A stretch of DNA of 64,000 nt, taken from Spisula solida (lineage: Eukaryota > Mollusca > Bivalvia > Venerida > Mactridae). Positions 33,939-46,059 of this stretch are shown here, piece by piece. Position numbers and translations under genes: made by a program. Under the pieces are notes generated by a model. The model was not told the origin of the DNA. It did no database searches and was given only the letters and a program-made list of their open reading frames with translations. Where the stretch lies: contig OX365956.1 of assembly GCA_947247005.1 (NCBI GenBank), forward strand, positions 16,264,089-16,328,088, written 5' to 3'. Position 1 is the first letter of the stretch; the number at the start of each line of letters is the position of its first letter.

Positions 33939-34125
33939 GTGAGACAGGGAATGTAGCACTCAACTTAACCAATCGATCACAGAAAACATTTAACCATACA
34001 AGGCACAATGCCTAACTGAACCAACCTAGCACAGAAAACATAAAACACATACAAGACACAATGCTGAACAACTAAACAAGTAAAGATCCGCCCTAGTCTA
34101 AGCTGTCATAATGTTCCTACCAACT
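33939..34125 (+). repeat. Dispersed repeat core, copy 2
   Basis: GACAGGGAATGTAGCACTCA through CACAATGCC and AGATCCGCCC...AGCTGTCA parallels 5434-5565, including the internal duplication of the ACAAGGCACAATGCC word. It is cut on the right by the LINE remnant starting about 34130. Confidence 0.6.
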
Positions 34126-34164
34126 CCAGTTTTATGATAGCTGATATAGCTTAAACGATACGAT

Positions 34165-34475
34165 GAGGTCGGATTCCCGGGATAAGGGCCGCCAACAGTG
34201 GTACAGAGAGTGCCCTATCTTGTGCTGTTCTTTTCATTTTTAGGTGAATCCCATCTTTGTCATACCCACTCAAGGTCTCGGCGGCAGGTGTTTCTTGGTC
34301 GGCCTCGTTTTCTTTTGCCTTGAGGTTTCCATCTCAGTGACTGTTTGGTGATGTTGGTTGATGGCTTACGTACAGTGTGCCCTATCCAGTCCCATCTTCT
34401 TTACCTGCTTTCGTCAATTGTTGGAAGCTGCCCGGTGCTCTCTCATAGATCAGTGTTGTTGGTGGTGGATGATCA
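34165..34475 (-). pseudogene. LINE reverse transcriptase C-terminal remnant with stops
   Basis: On the minus strand the frame reads [16 protein letters not shown], then [18 protein letters not shown] and RRDLEWV before an in-frame stop, continuing QRWDSPKNEKNSTR, a second stop, and TLCTTVGG. The WIGH...R...[16 protein letters not shown] pattern is typical of the C-terminal region of many invertebrate non-LTR polymerases, encoded just 3' of the RT domain. Two stops and the missing RT core show it is dead. A different family from the LINE pieces at 1433 and 49754-55392. Confidence 0.8.
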
Positions 34476-35689
34476 TCGGATTCTCTGCGTTAGTTTTTGC
34501 TAAATCAAGGTAAAATAAAATAAAAGTTACACATTCATAGTTTCTTTCTTTTTCTATCTTTTCCTTCCTCGAGTAAAGCAGAGATATAAAACATAATATT
34601 ATGTTATTAAGTGAAAATATTTATTCGATATTTTTGCCGACTCCGAAAGTGCGCTTTAAAATATACATTTATCATTTGCGCAGAAACGAAATTTAAAACT
34701 GAGCTTAAAACTGGATTGGAATTTAATTTGGGGTTAAAATAAAAAACAAATCTTCGGTTTCGGCAAAACTTGTTGAAGAAAACATAATTGGTAATGAATA
34801 CTTGCATAAATAGTCTATATGCGTGGTTGACCTACAAATGTCTGCACTTTAATTTTGCAAAAGAATGCACAAAATTGAGCATACTATCATTTTAAGCAAA
34901 AAGTACAATGCAGTAAATGCATGCATGGATTCCCACAATGACCCGGGTCACTGTCATCTAGTGACTATCGAATTAAACTATTAAATGTGTGCACCATTAT
35001 TTAACACAGTTGGAAGAGAAACCAATATGGCAGCTAGTACAAAATCCTGCTGTGAGGATAATAGCTACTTGACACTTAGCTCGGTTAAATATCAGGCCTG
35101 TTCCTCTATCTAAATAATGAAACAAACACAGACACGAATACGTTAAATATTTGCTGTTTATAAGATTGGTCAGTAATCAGGAATCAAACAGTTTGACCTG
35201 AACCAATCTGATTGATTTGTAATGATATTTCGCGACCCTAGCGATTTATTGACTGTATAGTTTGAATGAAATTGTCTGTGCGTGTAACAGATACAGTCAA
35301 GTATAAACGTTTTGTGACACTGAATAGTCACCGTAAAGTTTTAAAAAACTTCCGAACACCCGTCGTTTTTGGTCCGTTTTCCACTTTATTCTTGGAAGGG
35401 GCTGTTATGTTTTTGGAGCTTTTTTCTTTAGAAAACAACCACACTACATGTAATAATTACATAATAATCAAAGAAGCTGGTTTTCCTGCAAATTGGCACA
35501 TACATTTGTACATATGTATGTTTTATTGAATGGAATTCATTTTGATTTAAAAAAGCACTTTGATATCAGACTTTGGTGTCATTGTGAAATCATCAAATCG
35601 CCTTTATATCCGGTTATTGTCCTATATCAATTCCCAATCTTGATTCACTACATAAAGTCGTTGACTTAGAGTGATGCAAAAAAATAAAT

Positions 35690-36125
35690 TAAGTTTGCAA
35701 TAAATTCCAACATTAATGCCTAGCAACAACCCTTTGAGCTTGGCACATAATTTCTACTATTGGCCAATAATATATCTTGCAACAATCTTTAAAGTTTGAC
35801 ACAGCATTTCGAGTAATTAGCAACAGTAATGTGTTGCTACAATATTTTCAATTCGACACAACATTAACCGAATAGGGCAATACTAGTGCAACAATGTTTT
35901 AATCTATTAGCTTATCATTCCCAGTATTAGGCAACCTTAATGTTTTGCTTAAATCGTTTAAGTTTGACACAATGTTTACTGCCGGCCACCTTGATGTCTG
36001 TCTTGCAACATTTTGACACACCATTTCCCGTCTTTGGCAATCCTTGATTTTTGGCATAAATTTATTTAAGATTGACACAACATTTACCCTATTGGGCAAC
36101 CTTGGCACAACGTGCCTTGGGTTGG
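35690..36125. repeat. Strongly diverged tandem repeat, about 55-60 bp unit
   Basis: Recurring TTTGACACA(A/G)CATTT, TTGGCAA(C/T), TTAATG and TTGCAACAAT words in the same order about seven or eight times. The minus-strand 138-codon frame (35899-36315) overlaps it and shows no domain. Confidence 0.5.
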
Positions 36126-36559
36126 GATACCCTAATGCCTTGTTGAATTGTTGAACCGAATATGGCTCGTGTCGAATATGTCTCGCGTATATGGCAAGCC
36201 ACATTCGCAGTGTGAAAAAAATATTGTCCCGAGTATGGCTTCCTGCTTTCCCTGTGTGTTTAGTTATTATCGTCGTGTTGCACTTTCTATACATGATGCT
36301 AATAACTGAATACAATGTGCATATGGTCGATTATATGATACCATAACACGTTCACATTTATCATCGCAATGACAAACAGTATTCGAATGTGTTTTAAATG
36401 ATTGATGAGATTTTAATGAAACTAAGCACCGACCAGTGACTGTATATACGTTGTATGCATTATTGTATTACCCGAGAATCGATTACAATTCCTTGTTGTA
36501 GCAACAAAAAATGCAGCAAACAACAGCTTTGCGGTGCTATGGAAGCAATAAAACTGAAA

Positions 36560-36655
36560 TCGGAGACCAGTCTAAGAATGCAGCCTTGTGATTGGTCAGT
36601 TTTCGGACAGCGTCAAAATCAACCAATCAGATGCGTCAGATAGTTGACTGGTGTC
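36560..36655. repeat. Imperfect palindrome with paired CCAAT-like boxes
   Basis: GAGACCAGTC...GTGATTGGTCAG on the left and AACCAATCAG...GACTGGTGTC on the right are loosely complementary. Could be a small palindromic MITE; a regulatory role is not supported. Confidence 0.3.
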
Positions 36656-37206
36656 CTAACTCTGATACATTCACATCAAACTGTGACAGTTTTTGGGTAA
36701 ATTGCGCAATTAACAAGCACCGAGGCACCGTATCATGTTTGTTACCCAATACCGACATTTGCTATTAACAAATTTCCTATCATCATCATAGTGGTATATA
36801 CACCGATATTAGATACCTTGCACGTTCTATCGTATTGTAAATAAAAACTTTGGTGAGAAATTTGAACATCGCCACAGACTAAAGGTCCTGTCAAATGACA
36901 GCCTCGTTTTCACTTTAGTTCAGTGAAAGCCTCGTTCTGGGGTAGCTTGATTTCAAAATGGCGTGCCGCTAAATTCATAATTCACACAAATCGCATGTTT
37001 TCTCGTGAGCTAATCAGAAAACAGTGAAACAATTGACCGATTGGAAACTGTCAACACACCAACACACTTTGGGAATGTGCTGAAACAATATTGGCCTTAA
37101 TTGTAGTTCATATAATCCTTTTATGAATAAAAAAGCATTGTCATACATAAACTTGCTTTATGTCAATTAAATATATTTAATACTTCATGCAAGAGCATAA
37201 TGTCGT

Positions 37207-37521
37207 TTAAAGGGGTATGCCCTGGAACTGAAGTGTCTCGAATAGCAATCAAATTGGTATCATTTTAAAACTTAAGACAAATATTGAAAAAATTACGAAA
37301 ATCCCGCTAGTTTTAAAAAAAATAATTCAAGAATAACTAAATATCGTTGTCGCCTTTTATTCAAATCGATATATAAAATATCGAAGCGCGCGTTATAGAG
37401 TAAATTTTTAAGTCAAATTCTTCTTTGACTTTTCGTAATAGTTCGTTTGGTTTTACAAGCGATAAACGCAATGTTGTTGTATCAAACCAAGACACTCCAG
37501 ATTCTGGGCATGCCCCTTTAA
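37207..37521. mobile_element. MITE with TTAA target and about 32-bp TIRs (315 bp)
   Basis: Left TTAAAGGGGTATGCCCTGGA; right end in reverse complement TTAAAGGGGCATGCCCAGAA, both continuing to ...AGTGTCT. Both ends sit on TTAA, as for piggyBac- or Kolobok-mobilised elements. No coding capacity. Confidence 0.75.
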
Positions 37522-37642
37522 CTTATATGTAGTACTAATTGCCGGACTAGTATAGTTGGTAAAAGACTGTTTGATTTGTCTCCATCATACACTCTTACAA
37601 AAGTTAATTGTGTTTTAACCAGTATTTAAAAATGATAATAGA

Positions 37643-37700
37643 AAATCGGACAGGGAAGTCGGCACTCAACTTACACAGAAAACATAAAAAACATCGTATT
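37643..37700 (+). repeat. Dispersed repeat core, copy 3 (fragment)
   Basis: TCGGACAGGGAAGTCGGCACTCAACTTACACAGAAAACAT matches the start of the cores at 5434 and 33939. About 95 bp upstream, CTAGTATAGTTGGTAAAAG resembles a tRNA A box. Confidence 0.5.
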
Positions 37701-38358
37701 AAGCCGTTGTTTTATTTGCTTTATTCTCAATACACTTCATCTGTGTGTGTATATATTTATAACTGTGATTATAGATGTATTATGTACATGTAGTTAGTAC
37801 CTTAAACCTTTTAATGGTCCATATAGGGCCCTAATTGGAAAAATATTCTATTTTATTTTATTCTATTTTTAAATAAAAAATAATGACATTGTATTTCCGA
37901 ATGCGATGAGAGATTTTAAAAATACGATGACAAAAACAACAGAATATTACCACAAGTATTCAGTGACTATTATTCTAAAAACTCAACATAAATTATGTAA
38001 TATGTTGTAAGGTTAAGATATTCTTTCATTCGGATTCCCTATGTATCATATACTGCATAATATTATGTTAATTCACTTTAACAACTGTCATGTCTACCAT
38101 CATAAACAAACTATATGACATTATTATATTTTCATTATATATCCATACGCCTCATATTGTGTGCACTTGTTATTAGATTTATTGATGTCATGTTTATGCT
38201 GTTTCAATGTTTTACTGTTGAGGGCTATTCGGCAGATTGACAATTATGTCAAGTACGTTCCTTCTATATATAAAGTCTTTATCATATACTGCATATTTAA
38301 TAAACTCAAACGACGTAAACTAGGCTTTAGCAAGCCAACCGTTGACATTTCAAGTTCC

Positions 38359-38630
38359 GCCTCTTCGATAGCCTAGTGGTTGAGCGTTCGCTTCGAGTGC
38401 GCGAGGTCTCGGGTTCGATCCCTGGCCGCTTCATACCAAAGACGAAATAAAAATGGTACCGGAAATTCCCTTGCTAGAGGCTCAGCATAAAAGGGAAACT
38501 GGCTTCTCTTCTCTCATACCCTCGTGGCGATCGATAGCATCAGGAATGAGGTGTCGAGAGTGATTAATATAAGTTGGAAAAACTTGTTTCACAATCGACC
38601 TTAAATAAATTAGTATAAACTATAAACTAA
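38359..38630 (+). mobile_element. tRNA-derived SINE, full length
   Basis: The tRNA-like head has A-box ATAGCCTAGTGGTTGAGC (38369-38386) and B-box GGGTTCGATCCC (38411-38422), in tRNA-like spacing. The body includes TTGCTAGAGGCTCAGCATAA, CTTCTCTTCTCTCATACCC and CATCAGGAATGAGGTGTC, with an ATAAACTAAA-type end. A 5'-truncated second copy is at 45594-45750. Confidence 0.8.
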
Positions 38631-39092
38631 ATGTGCCCCCTTTTGCTTCTCGTATATTGTATTAATTATTCGGCCAGTTATCATATTTTGCGATTGGGTA
38701 TCTTTAAATTTTACTAGTAATTTAAACTCGTGTTTTCTCGTTATTTCTCGCAGTTTAACGGGTAAGTCGGGTGACACGTGGTAGCCCTCTAGGAGCAACC
38801 TCCGTCAGTAACGTACTAGAAAGGGAGAAATAATTGTAGGGTAGCTCGCTATTTGATATCAATAAATCCTCTCAACTGAAGGCATTCATCTTCATCAGGT
38901 TTCTCCAGCATCCTATAGTTAACATACCACGATACTTACTCCGCTAAAACAGATATCCCCTAATTAAGGACCTGTTGTCGTGATGTTTGGCCTCCTCGTT
39001 GAAGAGTTTCAATTGGACCGGAAGTTATTAAACACTTATGCAATGAGAGGATGAAACAACGTACAATGCAGTATCTTCAGATTAACGTACTT

Positions 39093-39316
39093 CAAGCCTA
39101 GGTCCCACTGAGGAATTCCACATCGGTGTTGTTCTCCCGATTTCTATCGATACCACCCGATTTATCACAGTTCCTTCCGCTATCACAAACTGTCTTATGA
39201 CTTCCCCGAAGCTTCCCTAGACCACGAGGAACCTGTTCCCGATGTCCAGATAGCTCCTTAATTTAAATCGGGAGTACATCGCCGAGGCAAAAAGGCTCAG
39301 TAGGACCTAGACCTTA
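39093..39316. mobile_element. AAGCCTAGGTCCCACTGAG MITE, copy 3 (224 bp)
   Basis: Left CAAGCCTAGGTCCCACTGAG, right AAGGCTCAGTAGGACCTAGA with imperfect complementarity. The interior is collinear with 23136-23337 (ATACCACCCGATT, GACTTCCCCGAAGCTTCC, CCTGTTCCCGATGTCC). Confidence 0.8.
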
Positions 39317-40376
39317 TGAGACAATATTGGGGATCTTTAATTCCGAAATAATCCGACAATTCAGATGTTTCGAACAAGATTTTTTTTATTTCATTATAGC
39401 TGCCTGAAAATATCGTCAATTTTCTTCTTGTCTCTCGCTTCACTTTTCAACTTTTACAAAACATCTTGTTCAGTTAAACTTTACAGAAATACGTTGGCAT
39501 TTCATTATAAACGGATAGTCCCCTTTGAATCGCCAATTTAAGCTCTTTCATTACATAATTCATTCACAATGAAGGTTGTCATATTTAAAAAGATTGGGTC
39601 GAAAACAAAAGACACTTACTTTGCTCGCGTTTGTCGTCCACCATCTTGAATTCACAGCGCATTTTTTGGGCATATAGGCTACCACACAGTGATACTATAA
39701 ATAAAAAAAACTTTGGGGAGAAAATTGAACATTAGGTGTGCTAGTAGCATCCTAAACAGATAATATGCATCAGGATTGGGTACGTTTTCCACTGAAATTA
39801 AAGTTTCAATAACGCTTGATGGCTTCGTATATGAATTCGACGTCATAACAAATTAAAGTACAATTATGCAATTACAAAGTAATGTAGATTGGTTGACATT
39901 GGTTTATATTTTTTTATATATTACTTTTGTCATAAAGGGAAAAGCGTGAACAATTTATTTATATTTAGTAAATTGTAGCATTAACGTGGCAGAAATACGA
40001 ACTTTTTGTTGTTGTTGTCGTTTTTATTGTTGTGGTGTTCTCGTGAGTTCTCGTGAGTTCTCACACTAACATGTGACATTCATTTAAATTGTTCATTTGT
40101 AAATAAAGAGGAACAATTCAGAAGTTGAATTAACGAAGTGTCACTTGTATTGAATTATCACAGTATGCCGCCATTTTGTCCGCCATATTGATTACGTATC
40201 ACGCCGCGCTAGTTAAAAAGTAGTGCGCTTCACGGACTGATTGATTCATTTTATGTCACCTTAATCTGCACTCGATTCAAGTCTAAACAGATAGCGGGGT
40301 ATTTTGTTATCGTTAAATTGCTATCATGTATAATTAAAGTGCTCCATTAAATAGCCTGAAATATTTTATGGATTGA

Positions 40377-40512
40377 CTTTAATAGACTATACGGATTTAA
40401 CTGCATCCATTCAATGTTGACACTAGGTTTAAAGAAAATTGCTCGCGGTCCATATTTACAGAAGCATACCCGTAAAACAAGATTCCGCAATTTAACGGAT
40501 AGTCTATTAAAG
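40377..40512. repeat. 136-bp element with CTTTAATAGACTAT inverted ends
   Basis: CTTTAATAGACTAT (40377-40390) and ATAGTCTATTAAAG (40499-40512) are exact inverted repeats. Complementarity continues partly (GGATTTAA / TTTAACGGAT). No frame inside. Confidence 0.5.
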
Positions 40513-41439
40513 AGAATGTTCACGATTTGAAATAATTTTATGTTGATTAAAGAGGTTGAAGTGACATTTTTACAAACCTACTTAATTTTCTTAAATTTAG
40601 GATTTTATTGTACATCTATTTCTTGTGTAAACTGTTTTAAATTTTGTTTTATAGAATAAGCTATTTCATTCAAAAAGCCCAGATGAACACATTGCTACAA
40701 ATGAACATATCTTTATTTATCCTTTATATTGAAACATAATGTTTTTCTGTCTTATTTACGTATCGTATGTACGTAACCTTACATAAAATAGTTTACATAT
40801 AATAAGCAATGAAAGTCACGTTACCGTGATAAACATTCAAAGATTAAATATAAGAGACATTGGGCATCTTACTTGTTATATTCATTGAAAGCACCATATT
40901 GTATAGAAGATGGACGCAGTAACAAGCAACCTAATTATGTAAGAATAAACGAATGGTTTAGACCCAAATGATACGATTAATGTATATCGCAAATAACAGT
41001 CCCCGAGTCTTGGTAGTCTTATTAAAATCTAAATGTACATCTAGCAAAACACCAAGGTACTATGTATATTGACTCATTTTGTTAAAAGTTGCTTTCCACG
41101 TGACAATTATAAGGAGGTCTATCAATACAATGGGAACGGCAAATAAGTACTATTGCTCTTTTGAGCATTCACAATTACTGTGTCATCATTACACCAAGGC
41201 TTTTATTGAAGATTAGTTTCATTTTCTGCAATATGACTTTTGTATAATTCCATCGGCCTACAACAAAATAGATACATTTCTCGATCCAAATCCACAAAAT
41301 TACCGATTGCTTTCGTTTTAACGACTAAATTTATTATTCATCAATACTTGTATCAGTTTTCGGATAACCTACGCTACGTTTTGCCGTTCTTAACAGTATT
41401 TATTTAGCTCACCTATATATTCTACTTAACTCTGTCCAA

Positions 41440-41600
41440 GGCGGTCACAAGCCCGGTTGCAAAAAGAGGAAGGTTGGGCGTGGGGCTAGCAACCCCACCA
41501 CTTGAAAGAAACCTACGCTACAGAAACGCCAACAAAGAATCTAGATTCTCACTTCTTGGAAGAGGAAGGGTCTTGGACTTCTCGAAGAGGAATGCCGCCC
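41440..41600 (+). repeat. Possible LINE 5'-region fragment
   Basis: AAGCCCGGTTGCAAAAAG, GGGCGTGGGGCTAGCAACCC and CTACAGAAACGCCAACAAAG read like the GC-richer 5' leader shared by some invertebrate non-LTR elements. Two overlapping frames start here (112 and 78 codons) without a domain I recognise. Low confidence; a short host exon cannot be excluded. Confidence 0.3.
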
Positions 41601-41799
41601 AGCAGAACTATATATTCTTTCTTCGTAATACGTATACATGTGTTAGTAAAACGATACTTCTGTCCCTACCTAACAACCTATCCTATTCGTCCAGCATGGG
41701 ACTTCAAGCTGCAACAAGAAATCTGCCCTTTGCTATAAAAAGTGCCCAATTCCAGTTGTATCATTTCCCGGCTATTTCAGACATAATTTTTCTTCTCCA

Positions 41800-42420
41800 G
41801 GGTACTGTTTAATTAAAGCATTTACAGAAATCGTTAAATTACGCTCAACTTTGAATTCTAAATCATTTTTCAAAACCTTCACCTTGGGGAAAGATAGAGT
41901 TTGTATGAGTTCATTGACTGGATGATAATAAATATTGAACAACCCTTTGCCACAATCTGTAGCCGTTAAATAGCTGTAAAGAATAAAAAATTGAAAGTGA
42001 CTTAGGGCTTCCGTAAGTGCTTTACTAAAACAGTACCCAGTTGTTACGTGGTCTTCCTGTTTGTCTCCCTCTGAATCGTCCCTGTGTAAGATCGGTGGTT
42101 ATTAATATTTTTTCTTAGACTTTTTTTTTTGATTTTCTTAAAGCACACTCGTGTGTCGTAAAAGGCATCTAAATTTAATTCCCTCAGACTTGCAAGCATT
42201 GGAACTGTACATACATACTAATTCTACATTGCCTTTGTAAAAACGAATTTTTTTTCCTGTACAGGTTCGACTTCCAGCCTAGCATAGGTTACCCTCGTTT
42301 TAGCAAATAAAGCTTTGGTGTCGTTGTGAGCTCCATTTTTTACTGATTATTCTGCCCAGATAGACAAAATCCTCAACAATTTCAACATATATTGCAGCTC
42401 CATTTACCACACTTTATAAG
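41800..42420 (+). repeat. Dispersed repeat, homologous to 60177-60335
   Basis: GGTACTGTTTAATTAAAGCA...TTTACAGAAATCGT at the start and TATTGCAGCTCCATTTACCACACT near 42392 match 60179 onward and 60313 onward, with about 450 bp of extra sequence in this copy. Confidence 0.45.
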
Positions 42421-43394
42421 TGTAAACATTATTTTAAGTTGATCGCAAGTGCCTTGATAAAACAGAACACAGGTATGTATGAAGTGTCACATATTCGGTA
42501 CGGATGCTGTGATTGGACATTTACTCATGCCAGTAACTCTTGTAATATAAACCTGAGAATAAATTGACTTGAAACACGTGTGAAAGCGACCCCTCGTGCT
42601 GAGGAACTATTTAAATTCAGAATCATTGAGCAGTGATGCGGCCTGATTACTCGTGACAAATCCGCCATAGTAATATGATAGCGCAATATAAAATAATCCA
42701 CTGTTTTCATTGCGACACTGTGACGTTTATGGCGTCCATTGTGGAGATGAAACCGGGTACTTGAAGCAATAAAAAGGTCGAGCTCCCGCAAAGCTATGAT
42801 ATGATATGTCAAACTTTTAAATTGCACTTCATCGCTTATAGAAATAATCTGACATTAAAGAGAAAATAAAATTTTGATGACTGGTGAATTTTCAGAGGAG
42901 TTTGTACATGCTGACCAATTGTGACTATAAAATGTTCATCATTCTGGTGCGAGCGGTATCAAGAAACCATCATATTGTGTACCCGTTTATAGAACGTGTT
43001 TCTCAATAACTGAGCGTAATAAACCCTCAACAATGACGGCATTCTCAAGACGTGTCATATCGAATTATTTTCCTATTAAAATATAAATGATCTGGAAGCG
43101 CGATTCATGGTAAATGTTTCAAATATTTGTGTTTTATGTTTCGGATATGTAAATATAGGAGTTCAAATTTACAGTAATATTATACGCATGCATTGTACCC
43201 GTCATTATGACATGAACAAATGCGTGTGTTCACAAATTGTGTTCATATCAATAAAAAGTTAATGAATATACGTTATTTAAGAAGACAATCTAATAGGAGA
43301 TTACTTTGACGTATCGCAAACATGTTTGTATTCGTTACATGCTTTGCTTGCCCGCAAGTGCGTAGCCATTCAGCCTCTTCCCTTCCAGATTGTG

Positions 43395-43500
43395 TTATAC
43401 AAGGAATCCGGGTGCGTGCATTAGCTCTTTTCGAATAGGCTCATTGTTTCTTTAATGTACCCGGTGTGTAGCACAAATACACGCGAGTCTACCTCTGGGT
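43395..43500 (-). repeat. SINE body fragment related to 63110-63312
   Basis: CCGGGTGCGTGCATTAGCTCTTTTCGAATAGGCTC parallels CCGGGTGCGCTACCCTAGCTCTTTCCAAATAGACTC at the right edge of the window, followed in both by ACACxxGAxT words. Confidence 0.45.
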
Positions 43501-43820
43501 TACCAACCAACTCATGTCTAGTTGGGTCGTTAACACCGAAAAGGGTGTTTCAGAAATTATAATAAAAATGTATTCGTTATAAAAATTACATGAGCGAATT
43601 TTGACCATTTGTAACATAATCATACCCTTTCACTTAAGCGTCTTTTTTATGAATATCACAAAATATATAGTAAGTCGTCGTATGGGCCAAAATACCATTT
43701 AATGTTTTCTTGGCAAAATTAATTTTCTTGTACAATTGTTCATTGTTGAGTAGGGCGAACATGGCCTTTATTTGCCTTCAGCTTTCTGCTGAAACATGGC
43801 GTGCATAATCATGCATGTGT

Positions 43821-43889
43821 GCCTCCATCCGGATTTAAACCAGGGTCGAAAGAGATGGCAAGCGCGCTAACCATTGAGCTATGGAGGCC
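43821..43889 (-). repeat. tRNA-like SINE head, minus strand
   Basis: On the minus strand GGCCTCCATAGCTCAATGGTTAGCGCGCTTG has a good A box; GGTTTAAATCC is a degenerate B box (C lost). tRNA-sized. Likely a SINE or tRNA pseudogene rather than a working tRNA. Confidence 0.5.
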
Positions 43890-45593
43890 ACAATGTCAAG
43901 TTGATATTGTCAAATAAGTTCCCTCGTAACATGAAGTCCGTATTATTATTCTTATTACACGAAAAGTGGTTGATTGTGTGGGGATACACTAGCAGCGTTA
44001 AGTTGGCAGGCTAGCGGCAGATTTTCAAACATAAATGTTCAAAAACAATAATTTGGGCTATCAAGCTAAACCTATATTGAAGTTACAACATACGAGCGTG
44101 TAATTTCAATTCCTGATGACAAAAACCACTATGCTTCTATCTTTTCAGCGAAGTCTGCGTTTCGTTGTCAATGTCGTTCTTTCATTGATTGTTTTTGAAA
44201 CATTTGTTATAGGGACATTTAAACTATACACGTAAGCTACACATTCATATTTCGTTTACTGATAGGGGTCAGCTATTCCTATGTAGGTACATGTATTTAA
44301 AATAAACACAAAGAAGCAAACAAATTTATGAACTTTGCAAGCTTCTATCTGAAGTTTATAGTTAAGATAAATATAAAATCCATAAATCAGATATTTACCT
44401 TATACAATGTATATATATTATTGCACATCGAAACTCTTCGCAACCCAAACGTAACGTCAAACATAAACAATCCCTAACAACATGTTTCGATACCCCGTCT
44501 GATTAAGATTTGATATATGATCGTTGCTGGAGTGTTAAATAAAAGGCGATTGTTACTTTCCGAAAATGAAGCCATTTATCAAACATAAACAACAAGGTTC
44601 TACTATGGTTACAAATTAATCATATTGTTAAACTAGATTGAACTACAAAGTGTCGATTCATTAAATAACACAGGTCATATGTTTTTTTGTAAATCACTGT
44701 AAAAGTGTAAACATTTGGCGTGTGAAAATATTATCGTTTTTTTTTATTTATCTATAGTTCGCCGGAGATATATTCCACTTAGGATATTGTGACAATGACG
44801 TTGCAGTTTATGTGTACTCAAAAAAGCACAATTATTGTCTAAACTGGTAGAGCGAAGTTTAGTATATTAGTATAGCATTGAAATTATAGTTGTTTATTCA
44901 GTATAAGCCTTTATAATTGGTTTTACACCGTTATAGTGGATTCGACCGCTGCGTCACTGGATTTTTATCCTGGCTGGACTATAACAATAGCCTTTGTTTA
45001 CAAATAAAAATGAAATACATTTTCGATATTCATTTTTGTTCAGTCTTGTGCATATACACTTTTAATGATATACTCTTTAAATCTACGCTGATAACTTGCG
45101 GCCAGTCGATCGTGCAGTGTATATAATTTGCTTTGTTTGTTTATTGATAAGTCTAGTGGTATCCCCGGCGAGCTATAGAGTTCTTTGTAGGGCAATATTG
45201 ACGCGAGACAAATGTTCGCGAATTTTAGAAAAATATAAAAAATATTTTCAAACCGCTAACTTAACCACATATACAGTAATACTAGTCGTGCTTATGATAG
45301 AAACTCATGAGAAAATTAGGGAGATTACAATCAGTGTTTCACACGGATAAATGTTACAGTATTTGATCAACGTTACACATCAGGTTACATCAGGGAACAA
45401 ATGAAGCTGATATAAATCTGGCCACCATGTAGCTTGGGGGTCAACTAGCATGGTAACTGTGATAGTCTACCATTAGACGAGTTGAATAACGAGCTGTCTA
45501 TTATTTCTTGCATACCTCCTTTTGATTGGATGTCAAGAAACAATGGAAAAATATTACAGATTTTTAAATAAAAGGGGATACATTTGTATTTAA

Positions 45594-45750
45594 CTTGCTA
45601 GATGCTCGGCATAAAAGGGAATCTTGCTTCTCTTCTCTCATACCCTCGTGACGATGGATAACATCAGGAATGAGGTGTCCAGAGTGATTAGTATAGAAAA
45701 ACATGTTTGGCAATCGACCTAAAATACAGTAGTATAAAGTTATAAACTAA
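45594..45750 (+). mobile_element. tRNA-derived SINE, 5'-truncated copy
   Basis: Aligns with the last 155 bp of 38359-38630 (CTTGCTAGATGCTCGGCATA, CTTCTCTTCTCTCATACCC, CATCAGGAATGAGGTGTC, TATAAACTAA). It lacks the tRNA head, as expected for a truncated retroposed copy. Confidence 0.75.
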
Positions 45751-46059
45751 CTATTGCTGCATTTTCTTTAACTGTTCGTTCGAATGGTTGGTTGTTCTTA
45801 TCTCAGTGTGGTTGTACCTGCCCCTTTGCAACTGCGAAGACCAACATAATACTGCTTCGTTCATTTCAAAATGGCAAGTGCGATGTTTTATGTGACTGTA
45901 CGTTTTTGTTCAATTGTGTTAATTGTGTATGTCCCCTTTTGCAACTATGTAGAGCAACAGTTACACAGTTACTGTAGTCCCGCTAAATAATGCTTCACCT
46001 CTTTCCTAAACTACAAATTGTTATTTCAGTTACTTTGTAGTTCGATTCTTTCTTGTCTG

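Noticed and set aside
35899..36315. Minus-strand 138-codon frame
   Set aside because: It overlaps a degenerate tandem repeat and shows no recognisable domain.
40165..40182. GCCGCCATTTTG as a YY1-type promoter element
   Set aside because: The motif matches, but no gene or transcript start is visible nearby.
41474..41812. 112-codon frame as a host gene
   Set aside because: Two overlapping frames, no domain, and the sequence reads more like a LINE leader; kept only as a low-confidence repeat.
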